Shown here: piece after piece, positions 57,647 through 64,000 of the stretch
Layout of the letters: every line of letters begins with the position of its first letter
Position numbering within the stretch: position 1 is the stretch's first letter
DNA from: CAXTSE01 sp035554115
Lineage (GTDB): Bacteria > Actinomycetota > Actinomycetes > Actinomycetales > Microbacteriaceae
Assembly (NCBI GenBank): GCA_035554115.1
Contig: DATMIW010000071.1
Location: 1 to 64,000, forward strand
Length of the DNA stretch: 64,000 bases
Direction: 5' to 3'
Position numbers and translations under genes: made by a program
Notes under the pieces: generated by a model
What the model was told of the DNA's origin: nothing
Seen by the model: the letters and a program-made list of their open reading frames with translations, nothing else
The model's database searches: none

Positions 57647-57976
57647 CTACTGATCGAACTCCATATAGGTCGACGGCGGAGTGTTCACAGGCAGCGCGCG
57701 AGGGGTCCTTTCGAGCTGGGCGATTCTGCTCCGCACCTGGGCGACGAAGTCGGGATCTTCCAGCTCGTTCTGGTCGAGAGTCGGCTCGAGAAGCATTTGG
57801 CTCGCAGGACCGAGGAGAACCCGAAAAATACCCCGCACGCCTTTGCTGGTGATTCCTGGAACATCGAGATAGGTGGAACTCTGCACGCGGGCGAGAGTCG
57901 CGCCCAGGTCGAGGACCGCTTCGGCAATTGCGTCGCCTGTGAGAAAAGAGCTTCCTGCATATTGAAAGCGCAACAT
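57647..57976 (-). CDS. Small hypothetical protein (109 aa)
   Basis: A 109-residue protein starting MLRFQYAGSSFLTGDAIAEA, with helical and sheet segments (SKGVRGIFRVLLGPASQMLL and DPDFVAQVRSRIAQLERTPR). Similar short proteins in Microbacteriaceae are known without role. The ATG 57974-57976 gives the natural N-terminus; a longer upstream frame would run through non-conserved sequence and oppose the DUF7882 gene region. It lies just downstream of two DUF7882-like genes on the same strand, possibly in one unit. Confidence 0.65.
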   Translation of the reverse strand: MLRFQYAGSSFLTGDAIAEAVLDLGATLARVQSSTYLDVPGITSKGVRGIFRVLLGPASQMLLEPTLDQNELEDPDFVAQVRSRIAQLERTPRALPVNTPPSTYMEFDQ

Positions 57977-58073
57977 CACCTCAGAGTGCAGCACGGATGC
58001 TGGCGGAACAACGCACTTGACGGACGCCGTCGAAGAGCGTAAAGGTCGTCTGCCGGGGCCTCTACCGCGGCCT

Positions 58074-58379
58074 CTACAGGGGCTGGAATTCTCCATCGTC
58101 TGTGACGTGGAGTCCGAGGCTCGACCCGGCAGCTTCAGCCATCGCCTCCACCCATTCCCGTTGAATTGCGGCGGGCCGACTTCCGTCGTATTCGCAGGCG
58201 ATAGGTACGCCGTTATCGATCCAGATGGAGTGGCGTCCACCGCCCTCTGAGGCGCCTTTCGACCAGCTGAGGAAGAAGTTCTCGTCTCGCCGAAGTTTCA
58301 GGCTGATAAGCACCTGAAAATGGGCGAGGAGCCGGTCATCGACCTTGTACTGACGCGCCCCGTAAAACAGGCTTCCCAC
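58074..58379 (-). CDS. DUF7882-like protein (copy 1)
   Basis: A 101-residue protein opening MGSLFYGARQYKVDDRLLAH and continuing KLRRDENFFLSWSKGASEGG and GRHSIWIDNGVPIACEYDGS. It is a paralog of 58401-58739, sharing LRRDE-FFLSW, GRHS-WI and the opening MG-L-. From recall such proteins are named DUF7882 or mislabelled ATP-dependent DNA ligase; no ligase motif is present. Confidence 0.78.
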   Translation of the reverse strand: MGSLFYGARQYKVDDRLLAHFQVLISLKLRRDENFFLSWSKGASEGGGRHSIWIDNGVPIACEYDGSRPAAIQREWVEAMAEAAGSSLGLHVTDDGEFQPL

Positions 58380-58400
58380 AACGTCCCCCTTGGTGAGTTC

Positions 58401-58739
58401 TTATTTGGACGGCAACAGACGAAGTTGGCCGGTCTCCGTGTCATGCTCGCTGAAATGCCAGAGCTCGAGTCCGAGCGCCTTCAGTGAATCGACGCTGAGA
58501 ACATCGAGCAACTTCTGGTCAGTGTGCGGAGGTTCCGAATTGTCAAATACGAAGTGCATATCGGCTTCGCGATGAATCCATACCGAATGTCGACCAGGCG
58601 TTTCGGGCGGGTTCTGCCATGACAATAGGAACGGTTCGTCGCGACGCAGTTTTGCCACGGTGACCAATTTAATGTGATGGAGCAGGTGGTCTTCTATATC
58701 GATGACAACGCCCTGCCCACCGAGATGTAGAGCGCCCAT
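58401..58739 (-). CDS. DUF7882-like protein (copy 2)
   Basis: A 112-residue paralog of the next gene: MGALHLGGQGVVIDIEDHLL, KLRRDEPFLLSWQNPPETPG and GRHSVWIHREADMHFVFDNS. Compared with copy 1 the middle and C-terminus (HTDQKLLDVLSVDSLKALGL) differ more. The two tandem genes are separated by 21 bp and likely arose by duplication. Function unknown. Confidence 0.8.
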   Translation of the reverse strand: MGALHLGGQGVVIDIEDHLLHHIKLVTVAKLRRDEPFLLSWQNPPETPGRHSVWIHREADMHFVFDNSEPPHTDQKLLDVLSVDSLKALGLELWHFSEHDTETGQLRLLPSK

Positions 58740-58796
58740 GCTTTAGTTGTACACGTCCCGCGCGCACGATATCGAATCTGTCGATTCCCACCGCAT

Positions 58797-59654
58797 CTAG
58801 GCGTCGCGTTTCTTGACCAGCACCGTCGCGAGGATGCCCAGAACGACAACCCAGGCGACGAGCACGAGACCGCCCTGCCACGGCTCGAAGTGCAGGACGC
58901 CGTCGCTCGACAGCAAGGGCAGTGAGTCAGACCCCGCGAGCTCGTACGCGTACACTCGGCTGCCGGCTGAGGTGGGAAGCACGGCCACAACGTTCTGCAT
59001 CCAGGCCGCCTGGGTGATTCCGCCGATGATCCCCAGCACCGCCGGGGCCACCAGGACGAGCCCGAGACCCGACGCGATAGCTCCCGCGCTGTTGCGGATG
59101 ATCACCCCGATGGCCAGGGAAAGGACTCCGATGAGCGCAAGGTACGCGGCGGCGCCAATCATGGCGACCCAGGCCGTGCCGTCGGTGACATCCGGAGCGA
59201 GTCCGTTAGCGGCGAGGAGCGGGGCACTCAGCAGGGCCGTCGCGACAATCGATATCAGCCCGATGACGAAGGTGACGAGTGCGAAGACCAGCGCCTTGGC
59301 GAACACCGCCGCCACCCGACCAGGCACTGCGGCAAAAGTCGAGCGAATCATGCCGGTGCCGTATTCGCCGGTTATGACGAGTGCGCCAAGCACTACCGTG
59401 ACCAACTGGCTGAATCCGATGCCCAGTGTTGCGGCCTGAACCCAGAAGAATTGCGAATTGCCGCCACCCACCAGCGACGGGGTAAGGGTTGCGGCGATCA
59501 ACAGGCCCAGGGCGACATTCAAGAAGATCAGGATCGCGTAGCACCAGATCGTGGACCGCAGCGTGAAAAGTTTGATCCACTCGGACTTCATAATGCCGCC
59601 GAAGCTCAGACGTGACAGCTGTGAGCGATCGGGCGCGACGGTAGTGGCGGTCAT
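58797..59654 (-). CDS. ABC-2 type transporter permease
   Basis: A 285-residue permease with six spans: IKLFTLRSTIWCYAILIFLN at the N-terminus, LVTVVLGALVITGEYGTGMI with the ABC-2 ITGEY signature, and VAWVVVLGILATVLVKKRDA at the C-terminus. It forms a homodimeric exporter with the ATPase encoded upstream. The ATG overlaps the ATPase stop by 4 bp. The substrate is unknown, often antibiotics or lipids for this class. Confidence 0.9.
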   Translation of the reverse strand: MTATTVAPDRSQLSRLSFGGIMKSEWIKLFTLRSTIWCYAILIFLNVALGLLIAATLTPSLVGGGNSQFFWVQAATLGIGFSQLVTVVLGALVITGEYGTGMIRSTFAAVPGRVAAVFAKALVFALVTFVIGLISIVATALLSAPLLAANGLAPDVTDGTAWVAMIGAAAYLALIGVLSLAIGVIIRNSAGAIASGLGLVLVAPAVLGIIGGITQAAWMQNVVAVLPTSAGSRVYAYELAGSDSLPLLSSDGVLHFEPWQGGLVLVAWVVVLGILATVLVKKRDA

Positions 59655-60565
59655 GCGGGGACTCCCTGCGAGTGGTATTCCACTTGATCCTGGGTGAGGC
59701 TGAGGTAGGCCGCCTCGAGCGATCCGCCGATGGGCGTCAGTTCGTGCAGGATGATGCCCGCAGGCGCTGCGAGTTCTCCGATTTGCGGGGCGGTCAGCCC
59801 GCTGATTTCCAGGAGTCCGGCTTCCACAGGGACAACAGTTGCACCGTGCTGTTGCACGATCGGAGCGAGGTAGTCGGCATGAGGGCTGCGGACCCGCACC
59901 GCGGCCCCCGACGCGTTCGCCAGAAATTCGGCGACGGGGGAGTCGGCAATGACTTTTCCACGGCCGAGCACGATGATGTGGTCGGCCGTCTGTGCCATTT
60001 CGCTCATCAGGTGTGATGACAAAAACACTGTCCGACCTTCGGCGGCGAGTTGCCGGGTGAGCGTGCGGACCCAGATGACACCCTCCGGGTCGAGGCCGTT
60101 GACGGGCTCATCGAGGATCAGTGTTGCCGGGTCTCCGAGAAGCGCCGCCGCGATCCCGAGCCGCTGACCCATGCCCAACGAGAACCCGCCGACGCGCTTC
60201 TTGGCGACGCTTTGCAGCCCCGCGAGCTCGATCACCTCGTCAACACGGCGGGACGAGATGCCATGGGTGGCCGCGAGGGCGAGCAGGTGGCCGCGGGCGC
60301 TGCGTCCCGTATGGACCGCTTTCGCATCCAAAAGGACGCCGACCTCGCGCAGAGGTGCCGCGGATTGCGCGTACGGTCGGCCGCCGACCGTGACGGATCC
60401 GCTGCTCGGCCGGTCGAGACCGACGATGAGTCGCATAGTTGTCGACTTGCCCGCACCGTTGGGGCCGAGGAAGCCGGTGACCTGGCCGGGTCGAACGACA
60501 AAACTGATGTCGTCAACCGCCGTTTTTGCGCCGTAGCGTTTGGTGAGCCCCATAGCCTCGATCAT
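59651..60565 (-). CDS. ABC-2 type transporter ATPase
   Basis: A 304-residue ATPase: GFLGPNGAGKSTTMRLIVGL (Walker A), SLGMGQRLGIAAALLGDPAT (signature and Walker B region) and LILDEPVNGLDPEGVIWVR. A C-terminal extension (about 225-304) with TAPQIGELAAPAGIILHELT matches the DUF4162-like tail of drug exporters. ATG 60563-60565 has GAAGGAA 7 nt upstream. It pairs with the permease encoded directly downstream. Confidence 0.93.
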   Translation of the reverse strand: MIEAMGLTKRYGAKTAVDDISFVVRPGQVTGFLGPNGAGKSTTMRLIVGLDRPSSGSVTVGGRPYAQSAAPLREVGVLLDAKAVHTGRSARGHLLALAATHGISSRRVDEVIELAGLQSVAKKRVGGFSLGMGQRLGIAAALLGDPATLILDEPVNGLDPEGVIWVRTLTRQLAAEGRTVFLSSHLMSEMAQTADHIIVLGRGKVIADSPVAEFLANASGAAVRVRSPHADYLAPIVQQHGATVVPVEAGLLEISGLTAPQIGELAAPAGIILHELTPIGGSLEAAYLSLTQDQVEYHSQGVPA

Positions 60566-60588
60566 GAGATTTCCTTCATGGAATGACT

Positions 60589-63168
60589 CTAGCGATCCCG
60601 TTCCTGGGCGGCCAGCGCCCGCTCGACGCCGGCGAGGTTTTCGATCACCAGGCGACGCAGCGCCGGGATGTCGGGGTTGGCATCCAACCATGCCCGCGTT
60701 GCGTCGACCAGCTCTCGCGATGCGAGGGGACCGGGGTAGAAGAACTGCAAAACGTAGGACGCCATCTGGTAGCTGCGCGCTGTCCAGATCGGGACCAGTG
60801 CGTCGAAGTAGGTCTCTACGGTCGCCTCAAGAACCTCGGGGTCGTTGACGTGCTGGAAGCCGAGCCCCATATTGCGCAACGCGACATTCGAGATCGACAC
60901 GTCGTCGATGGCCGCGCGCAGGGTGGCGATCTTTCCGCTCGCCGTGGGCGTCGTGGCGCGGGCGCGGGCCGCGGCTTGCTGACCGTTGGAGGTGCTGTCG
61001 GCGGCGAGGGCCTCCGCGATTTCGGTCTCGCCGGCGTAGCCGAGGAGCACGAGGCCCTCGAGCAGTTCCCACGAGAGGTCGGTGTCGATCTCGAGTCCGT
61101 CGAGCGCGAGCTCGCCGGAGCGGAGCGCGGTGAGGGTGTCGGCGTGGTCGGCGGTCGAGGCGATGGCGGCGAAGAATTTCACGAACTGGAACTGAGCGTC
61201 GGAGCCAGGGGCGGCATCCTGAGCCAGGGTCCAGAGCGTGTCTCCCACCCGCTGAATCGTCGCGGCGCGCCTCTCGGGCGCGACATAGCTACGCGCGACC
61301 TGCAGCAGCTGGCCGAGGGACAGGCGGATCGTCGTCGACTCGGTTTCAGTGGCGATATTGCCGAGCACGAGGTCGACGTAGTCGCTGGGAGCAACTTCGG
61401 CGTCCCGCGTCGAATCCCACACTGAGCCCCATACGAGCGCGCGGGCGAGCGGGTCGGCAATATCGGCGAGATGCGCGATAGCGGTGGCATGGCTGGCCTC
61501 GTCGAGACGGATTTTGGCATACGCCAGGTCGTCGTCGTTGACGAGCACGAGGTCGGGTTTCTGATGGCCGAGGAGCTCGGGCACCTCGGTCGCGGCCCCG
61601 TCGATGTCGAGCTCGAGGCGGTGCGTGCGCACGAGCTTGCCCGCGCCGTCGAGGTCCCCGCCCTTCAGATCCCCGCCCTCGAGGTCGTAGAAACCGACGG
61701 CGAGGCGGTGGGGGCGAAGGGTGGGGTAGTCGGGGGCGGCCGTCTGCAGGATGCGGAAGGCCGTGATCCGGCCGTTGTCGTCGGTCTCGATTTCGGGCCG
61801 CAGGGTGTTGACGCCCGAGGTTTCGAGCCACAGTTTCGACCACTCGCTCAGCTCGCGACCACTTGTGGTCTCGAGCTCGGCGAGCAGATCGCTCAGCTCG
61901 GTGTTGCCGTATTCGTGGGTGCGGAAGTAGGCGCCCACCCCCGCGAAGAAGGCGTCAATACCGACCCACGCGGCCAATTGCTTGAGCACCGAGCCGCCCT
62001 TGGCGTAGGTGATGCCGTCGAAGTTGACCTGCACGTCTTCGAGATCGGTGATCGTCGCGACGATGGGATGCGTCGACGGCAGCTGGTCTTGCCGGTACGC
62101 CCAGCTCTTCTCCATCGACTGAAAGGTGGCCCACGCTTCGGTCCACTCGGTGGCCTCGGCGGTGGCGATCGTCGACGCCCATTCGGCGAACGACTCGTTG
62201 AGCCACAGGTCGTTCCACCACGTCATCGTCACCAGGTCGCCGAACCACATATGGGCCAGCTCGTGCAGGATCGTGACGACCCGACGTTCCCGGATCGCGT
62301 CGGTCACCTTCGAGCGGAAGATGTAGGTCTCGGTGAAGGTGACGGCGCCCGCGTTCTCCATGGCACCCGCGTTGAACTCCGGCACGAACAGCTGGTCGTA
62401 TTTGGCGAAGGGGTAGGGGTAGCCGAACTTCTCTTCGTAGTAGGCGAAGCCCTTGCGCGTGATGTCGAAGATGTAGTCGGCATCGAGGTGGGCGAACAGC
62501 GATTTGCGGGCGAAAATGCCGAGGGGGATCACGCGACCGCTCGAGCTGGTCAGTTCCGATCGCACGGACTCATACGGCCCCGCAACGAGAGCGGTGATGT
62601 AGCTCGAGATGCGCGGCGTTGCTTCGAACGCCCACGTCGCAACGTCGGTCGTGCTTGTCGAGACCACCGCCTCCGGCGTTGGCGAATTCGACACCACGCT
62701 CCACCCGGCCGGTGCCGTTACCGTGAACTGGAAAGTAGCCTTCAGATCCGGCTGCTCGAACACCGCGAACACGCGGCGGCTGTCGGGCACCTCGAACTGC
62801 GTGTAGAGGTACACCTCCTGGTCGACCGGGTCGACGAAACGGTGCAGGCCTTCGCCCGAGTTCGTGTACGCGAAGTCGGCCACGACAGTCAGCTCATTGC
62901 TTTCGGCAAGATCGTCGAGCTGGATACGAACTCCGTCGCTCACTGTGGCCGGATCGAGCGCTGACCCGTTCAGGGTGATGCTGTGCACCTCAGAGGTGAT
63001 CGCATCGATGAAGGTGCTGGCGCCAGCCGTCGCCGCGAATGTCACGGTCGTTGTCGATCGGAAGATGTCCGGACCCGTTGTGACATCCAGCTCGATCGCG
63101 TACGACTCGGTTACGACGACCGTCGCACGCTGCTGGGCTTCGAAGCGGGTGAGGTTCTCTCCGGGCAC
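60589..63168 (-). CDS. pepN: Aminopeptidase N
   Basis: An 859-residue M1 zinc aminopeptidase. GAMENAGAVTF is the substrate-recognition motif, and VVTILHELAHMWFGDLVTMT contains HExxH with the third ligand in WLNESFAEW. The C-terminal ERAP1-like helical domain covers the last 300 residues. It removes N-terminal residues from peptides. GTG 63166-63168 is chosen as it gives the family start VPGENLTRFEAQQRA with AGGAG 7 nt upstream; an upstream ATG adds ten basic residues. It is divergent from rpiB. Confidence 0.95.
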   Translation of the reverse strand: MPGENLTRFEAQQRATVVVTESYAIELDVTTGPDIFRSTTTVTFAATAGASTFIDAITSEVHSITLNGSALDPATVSDGVRIQLDDLAESNELTVVADFAYTNSGEGLHRFVDPVDQEVYLYTQFEVPDSRRVFAVFEQPDLKATFQFTVTAPAGWSVVSNSPTPEAVVSTSTTDVATWAFEATPRISSYITALVAGPYESVRSELTSSSGRVIPLGIFARKSLFAHLDADYIFDITRKGFAYYEEKFGYPYPFAKYDQLFVPEFNAGAMENAGAVTFTETYIFRSKVTDAIRERRVVTILHELAHMWFGDLVTMTWWNDLWLNESFAEWASTIATAEATEWTEAWATFQSMEKSWAYRQDQLPSTHPIVATITDLEDVQVNFDGITYAKGGSVLKQLAAWVGIDAFFAGVGAYFRTHEYGNTELSDLLAELETTSGRELSEWSKLWLETSGVNTLRPEIETDDNGRITAFRILQTAAPDYPTLRPHRLAVGFYDLEGGDLKGGDLDGAGKLVRTHRLELDIDGAATEVPELLGHQKPDLVLVNDDDLAYAKIRLDEASHATAIAHLADIADPLARALVWGSVWDSTRDAEVAPSDYVDLVLGNIATETESTTIRLSLGQLLQVARSYVAPERRAATIQRVGDTLWTLAQDAAPGSDAQFQFVKFFAAIASTADHADTLTALRSGELALDGLEIDTDLSWELLEGLVLLGYAGETEIAEALAADSTSNGQQAAARARATTPTASGKIATLRAAIDDVSISNVALRNMGLGFQHVNDPEVLEATVETYFDALVPIWTARSYQMASYVLQFFYPGPLASRELVDATRAWLDANPDIPALRRLVIENLAGVERALAAQERDR

Positions 63169-63247
63169 GCGGCGACTCCTTCTGCTTGGCTGCGGCACGC
63201 GATCCGGTGCCGGATTTCCAGCCTACGGGTGCTCATAGACTGGCCGG

Positions 63248-63733
63248 GTGCGCATCCATCTCGCCACCGACCATGCCGGACTCGATTTCAGCACCGATCT
63301 GCAGCACCATCTGGCCGCGCAGGGGCACGAGGTCATCGACCATGGCCCCACGAGCTATGACCCGCTCGACGATTACCCGAGCTTCTGCATCAACGCGGCC
63401 CGCGGGGTCGTCGCCGATCAGCGCGCCGGCATCGAAGCCTTGGGAATCGTTTTCGGCGGCTCGGGCAACGGCGAGCAGATGGCTGCCAACAAAGTCACCG
63501 GATGCCGTGCCGCCCTGGTGTGGAGCCTCGCCACCGCGCAGCTCGCCCGCGAACACAACGACGCCAATGTCATCGCGATCGGGGCTCGGCAGCATTCGCT
63601 CGAAGAGGCAGTCAGCTTTATCGACGCGTTCATTGCCACCCCCTTCTCGAACGAGGAGCGTCACGTGCGTCGCATCGCTCAGCTCGCCGAATACGAGACG
63701 ACGGGTGCCATCGCGGGCCACGAGATCGTCTAG
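63248..63733 (+). CDS. rpiB: Ribose-5-phosphate isomerase B
   Basis: A 161-residue RpiB: RIHLATDHAGLDFSTDLQHH, GHEVIDHGPTSYDPLDDYP, and FGGSGNGEQMAANKVTGCRA with the catalytic residue of the mycobacterial type (Glu rather than Cys) and NDANVIAIGARQHSLEEAVS. It interconverts ribose-5-phosphate and ribulose-5-phosphate in the pentose phosphate pathway. GTG start with leaderless -10 TAGACT 6 nt upstream. The Nei-like gene follows after 11 bp, the usual actinobacterial order. Confidence 0.95.
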   Translation: MRIHLATDHAGLDFSTDLQHHLAAQGHEVIDHGPTSYDPLDDYPSFCINAARGVVADQRAGIEALGIVFGGSGNGEQMAANKVTGCRAALVWSLATAQLAREHNDANVIAIGARQHSLEEAVSFIDAFIATPFSNEERHVRRIAQLAEYETTGAIAGHEIV

Positions 63734-63744
63734 GACCTAGAGGC

Positions 63745-64000
63745 ATGCCTGAGGGTCATTCCGTTCACCGCATTGCGCGGCAGTTTCGCGAGCATTTTCT
63801 CCACACTCCTGTCACGGTGACTTCGCCGCAGGGGCGGTTCGCCAGCGGGGCCGCTCAGCTCGACGGCCATGAGATTGTGCTGGCGCGCGCTGTCGGCAAG
63901 CAGCTGTTCCTGGAGTTCAACCACGGGCTGTGGCTGCGGGTGCACTTGGGGCTCTATGGTGCGTGGGACTTCGCGGGCGAGGTGGGTCTTATGCGCGGTG
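63745..64000 (+). CDS. Fpg/Nei family DNA glycosylase, truncated by window edge
   Basis: The visible 85 residues begin MPEGHSVHRIARQFREHFLH; the N-terminal Pro after Met removal is the catalytic nucleophile, and PEG(H) with Glu3 is the Fpg/Nei signature. QLFLEFNHGLWLRVHLGLYG is typical of endonuclease VIII-like (Nei) proteins of actinobacteria. It excises oxidised bases. The gene continues past the right edge and is translated after rpiB. Confidence 0.92.
   Translation, partial: MPEGHSVHRIARQFREHFLHTPVTVTSPQGRFASGAAQLDGHEIVLARAVGKQLFLEFNHGLWLRVHLGLYGAWDFAGEVGLMRG

Noticed and set aside
61471..62964. Plus-strand open frame of 497 codons opposite pepN
   Set aside because: Antisense to the M1 aminopeptidase with composition typical of GC-driven shadow frames and no recognisable motif.
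1..64000. CRISPR arrays, insertion sequences, prophage and rRNA genes
   Set aside because: None seen: no regularly spaced 25-40 bp repeats, no transposase or integrase motifs, no phage structural genes and no rRNA-like stretches.

Overview
The window reads as chromosomal DNA of a high-GC actinobacterium, most likely a member of the Microbacteriaceae. This rests on several observations: GC-rich codon usage throughout, many starts that look leaderless (TANNNT ending 6 or 7 nt before ATG/GTG), Microbacteriaceae-type small proteins (two DUF7882-like paralogs), the treX-treY-treZ order, the ClpS-DUF2017-metallopeptidase trio, and PepN-RpiB-Nei at the right end. The family assignment is from recall of gene content, not from a search. 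No prophage, insertion sequence, CRISPR array or rRNA operon is visible.

Left part (1-20.7 kb): mostly independent housekeeping and accessory genes. These include an aldo/keto reductase, an orphan gene of unknown function, DUF4287, an F420-reductase-like oxidoreductase, a RibD/DHFR-fold reductase, a YkoF-like thiamine-binding protein, secreted or lipoproteins, a NYN/OST-HTH protein, a PIG-V-like mannosyltransferase, alpha/beta hydrolase, a NERD-UvrD-type helicase, PPOX, YdeI-like and FBP-like proteins. They are followed by a TetR/VOC/MFS/methyltransferase group, an acyltransferase and a secreted M23 peptidase. Three copies of a short palindromic dispersed repeat lie here. A 17-bp palindrome is shared by the promoters of the TetR gene and of the distant reductase gene.

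Central part (20.8-40.9 kb): the treX-treY-treZ operon (trehalose from glycogen/maltodextrins), then a roughly 13.8-kb catabolic island. Ten minus-strand genes are tightly packed: LLM flavin monooxygenase, DapB-like dehydrogenase, alpha/beta-fold protein, GcvT/LigM-like methyltransferase, a complete ribose-type ABC importer, 2Fe-2S ferredoxin, ferredoxin reductase and cytochrome P450. Across a 177-bp palindrome-rich promoter region, plus-strand genes encode a second alpha/beta-fold protein, a second LLM monooxygenase and a MarR regulator. Both alpha/beta-fold proteins carry Gly in place of the nucleophilic Ser. This island is the strongest candidate for an undescribed system; its substrate is unknown.

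Right part (40.9-64 kb): a TPP riboswitch with an apparent ribosome-site-sequestering hairpin precedes a YkoEDC-type thiamine-precursor ECF transporter and a P-loop kinase-like gene; the ATPase gene appears to start at CTG. Then come the ClpS trio, tRNA-His, oligoribonuclease, tRNA-Arg, a small gene under a near-perfect SOS box, MsrA, a single-stranded-DNA-binding protein preceded by a perfect 12-bp stem hairpin, EttA, two thioesterases, an APC permease, truncated haemoglobin with an MscS channel, DUF7882-like genes, an ABC-2 exporter, aminopeptidase N, RpiB and the start of a Nei/Fpg glycosylase. No gene-free stretch exceeds about 300 bases; the longest are 19484-19722 and 55890-56091.
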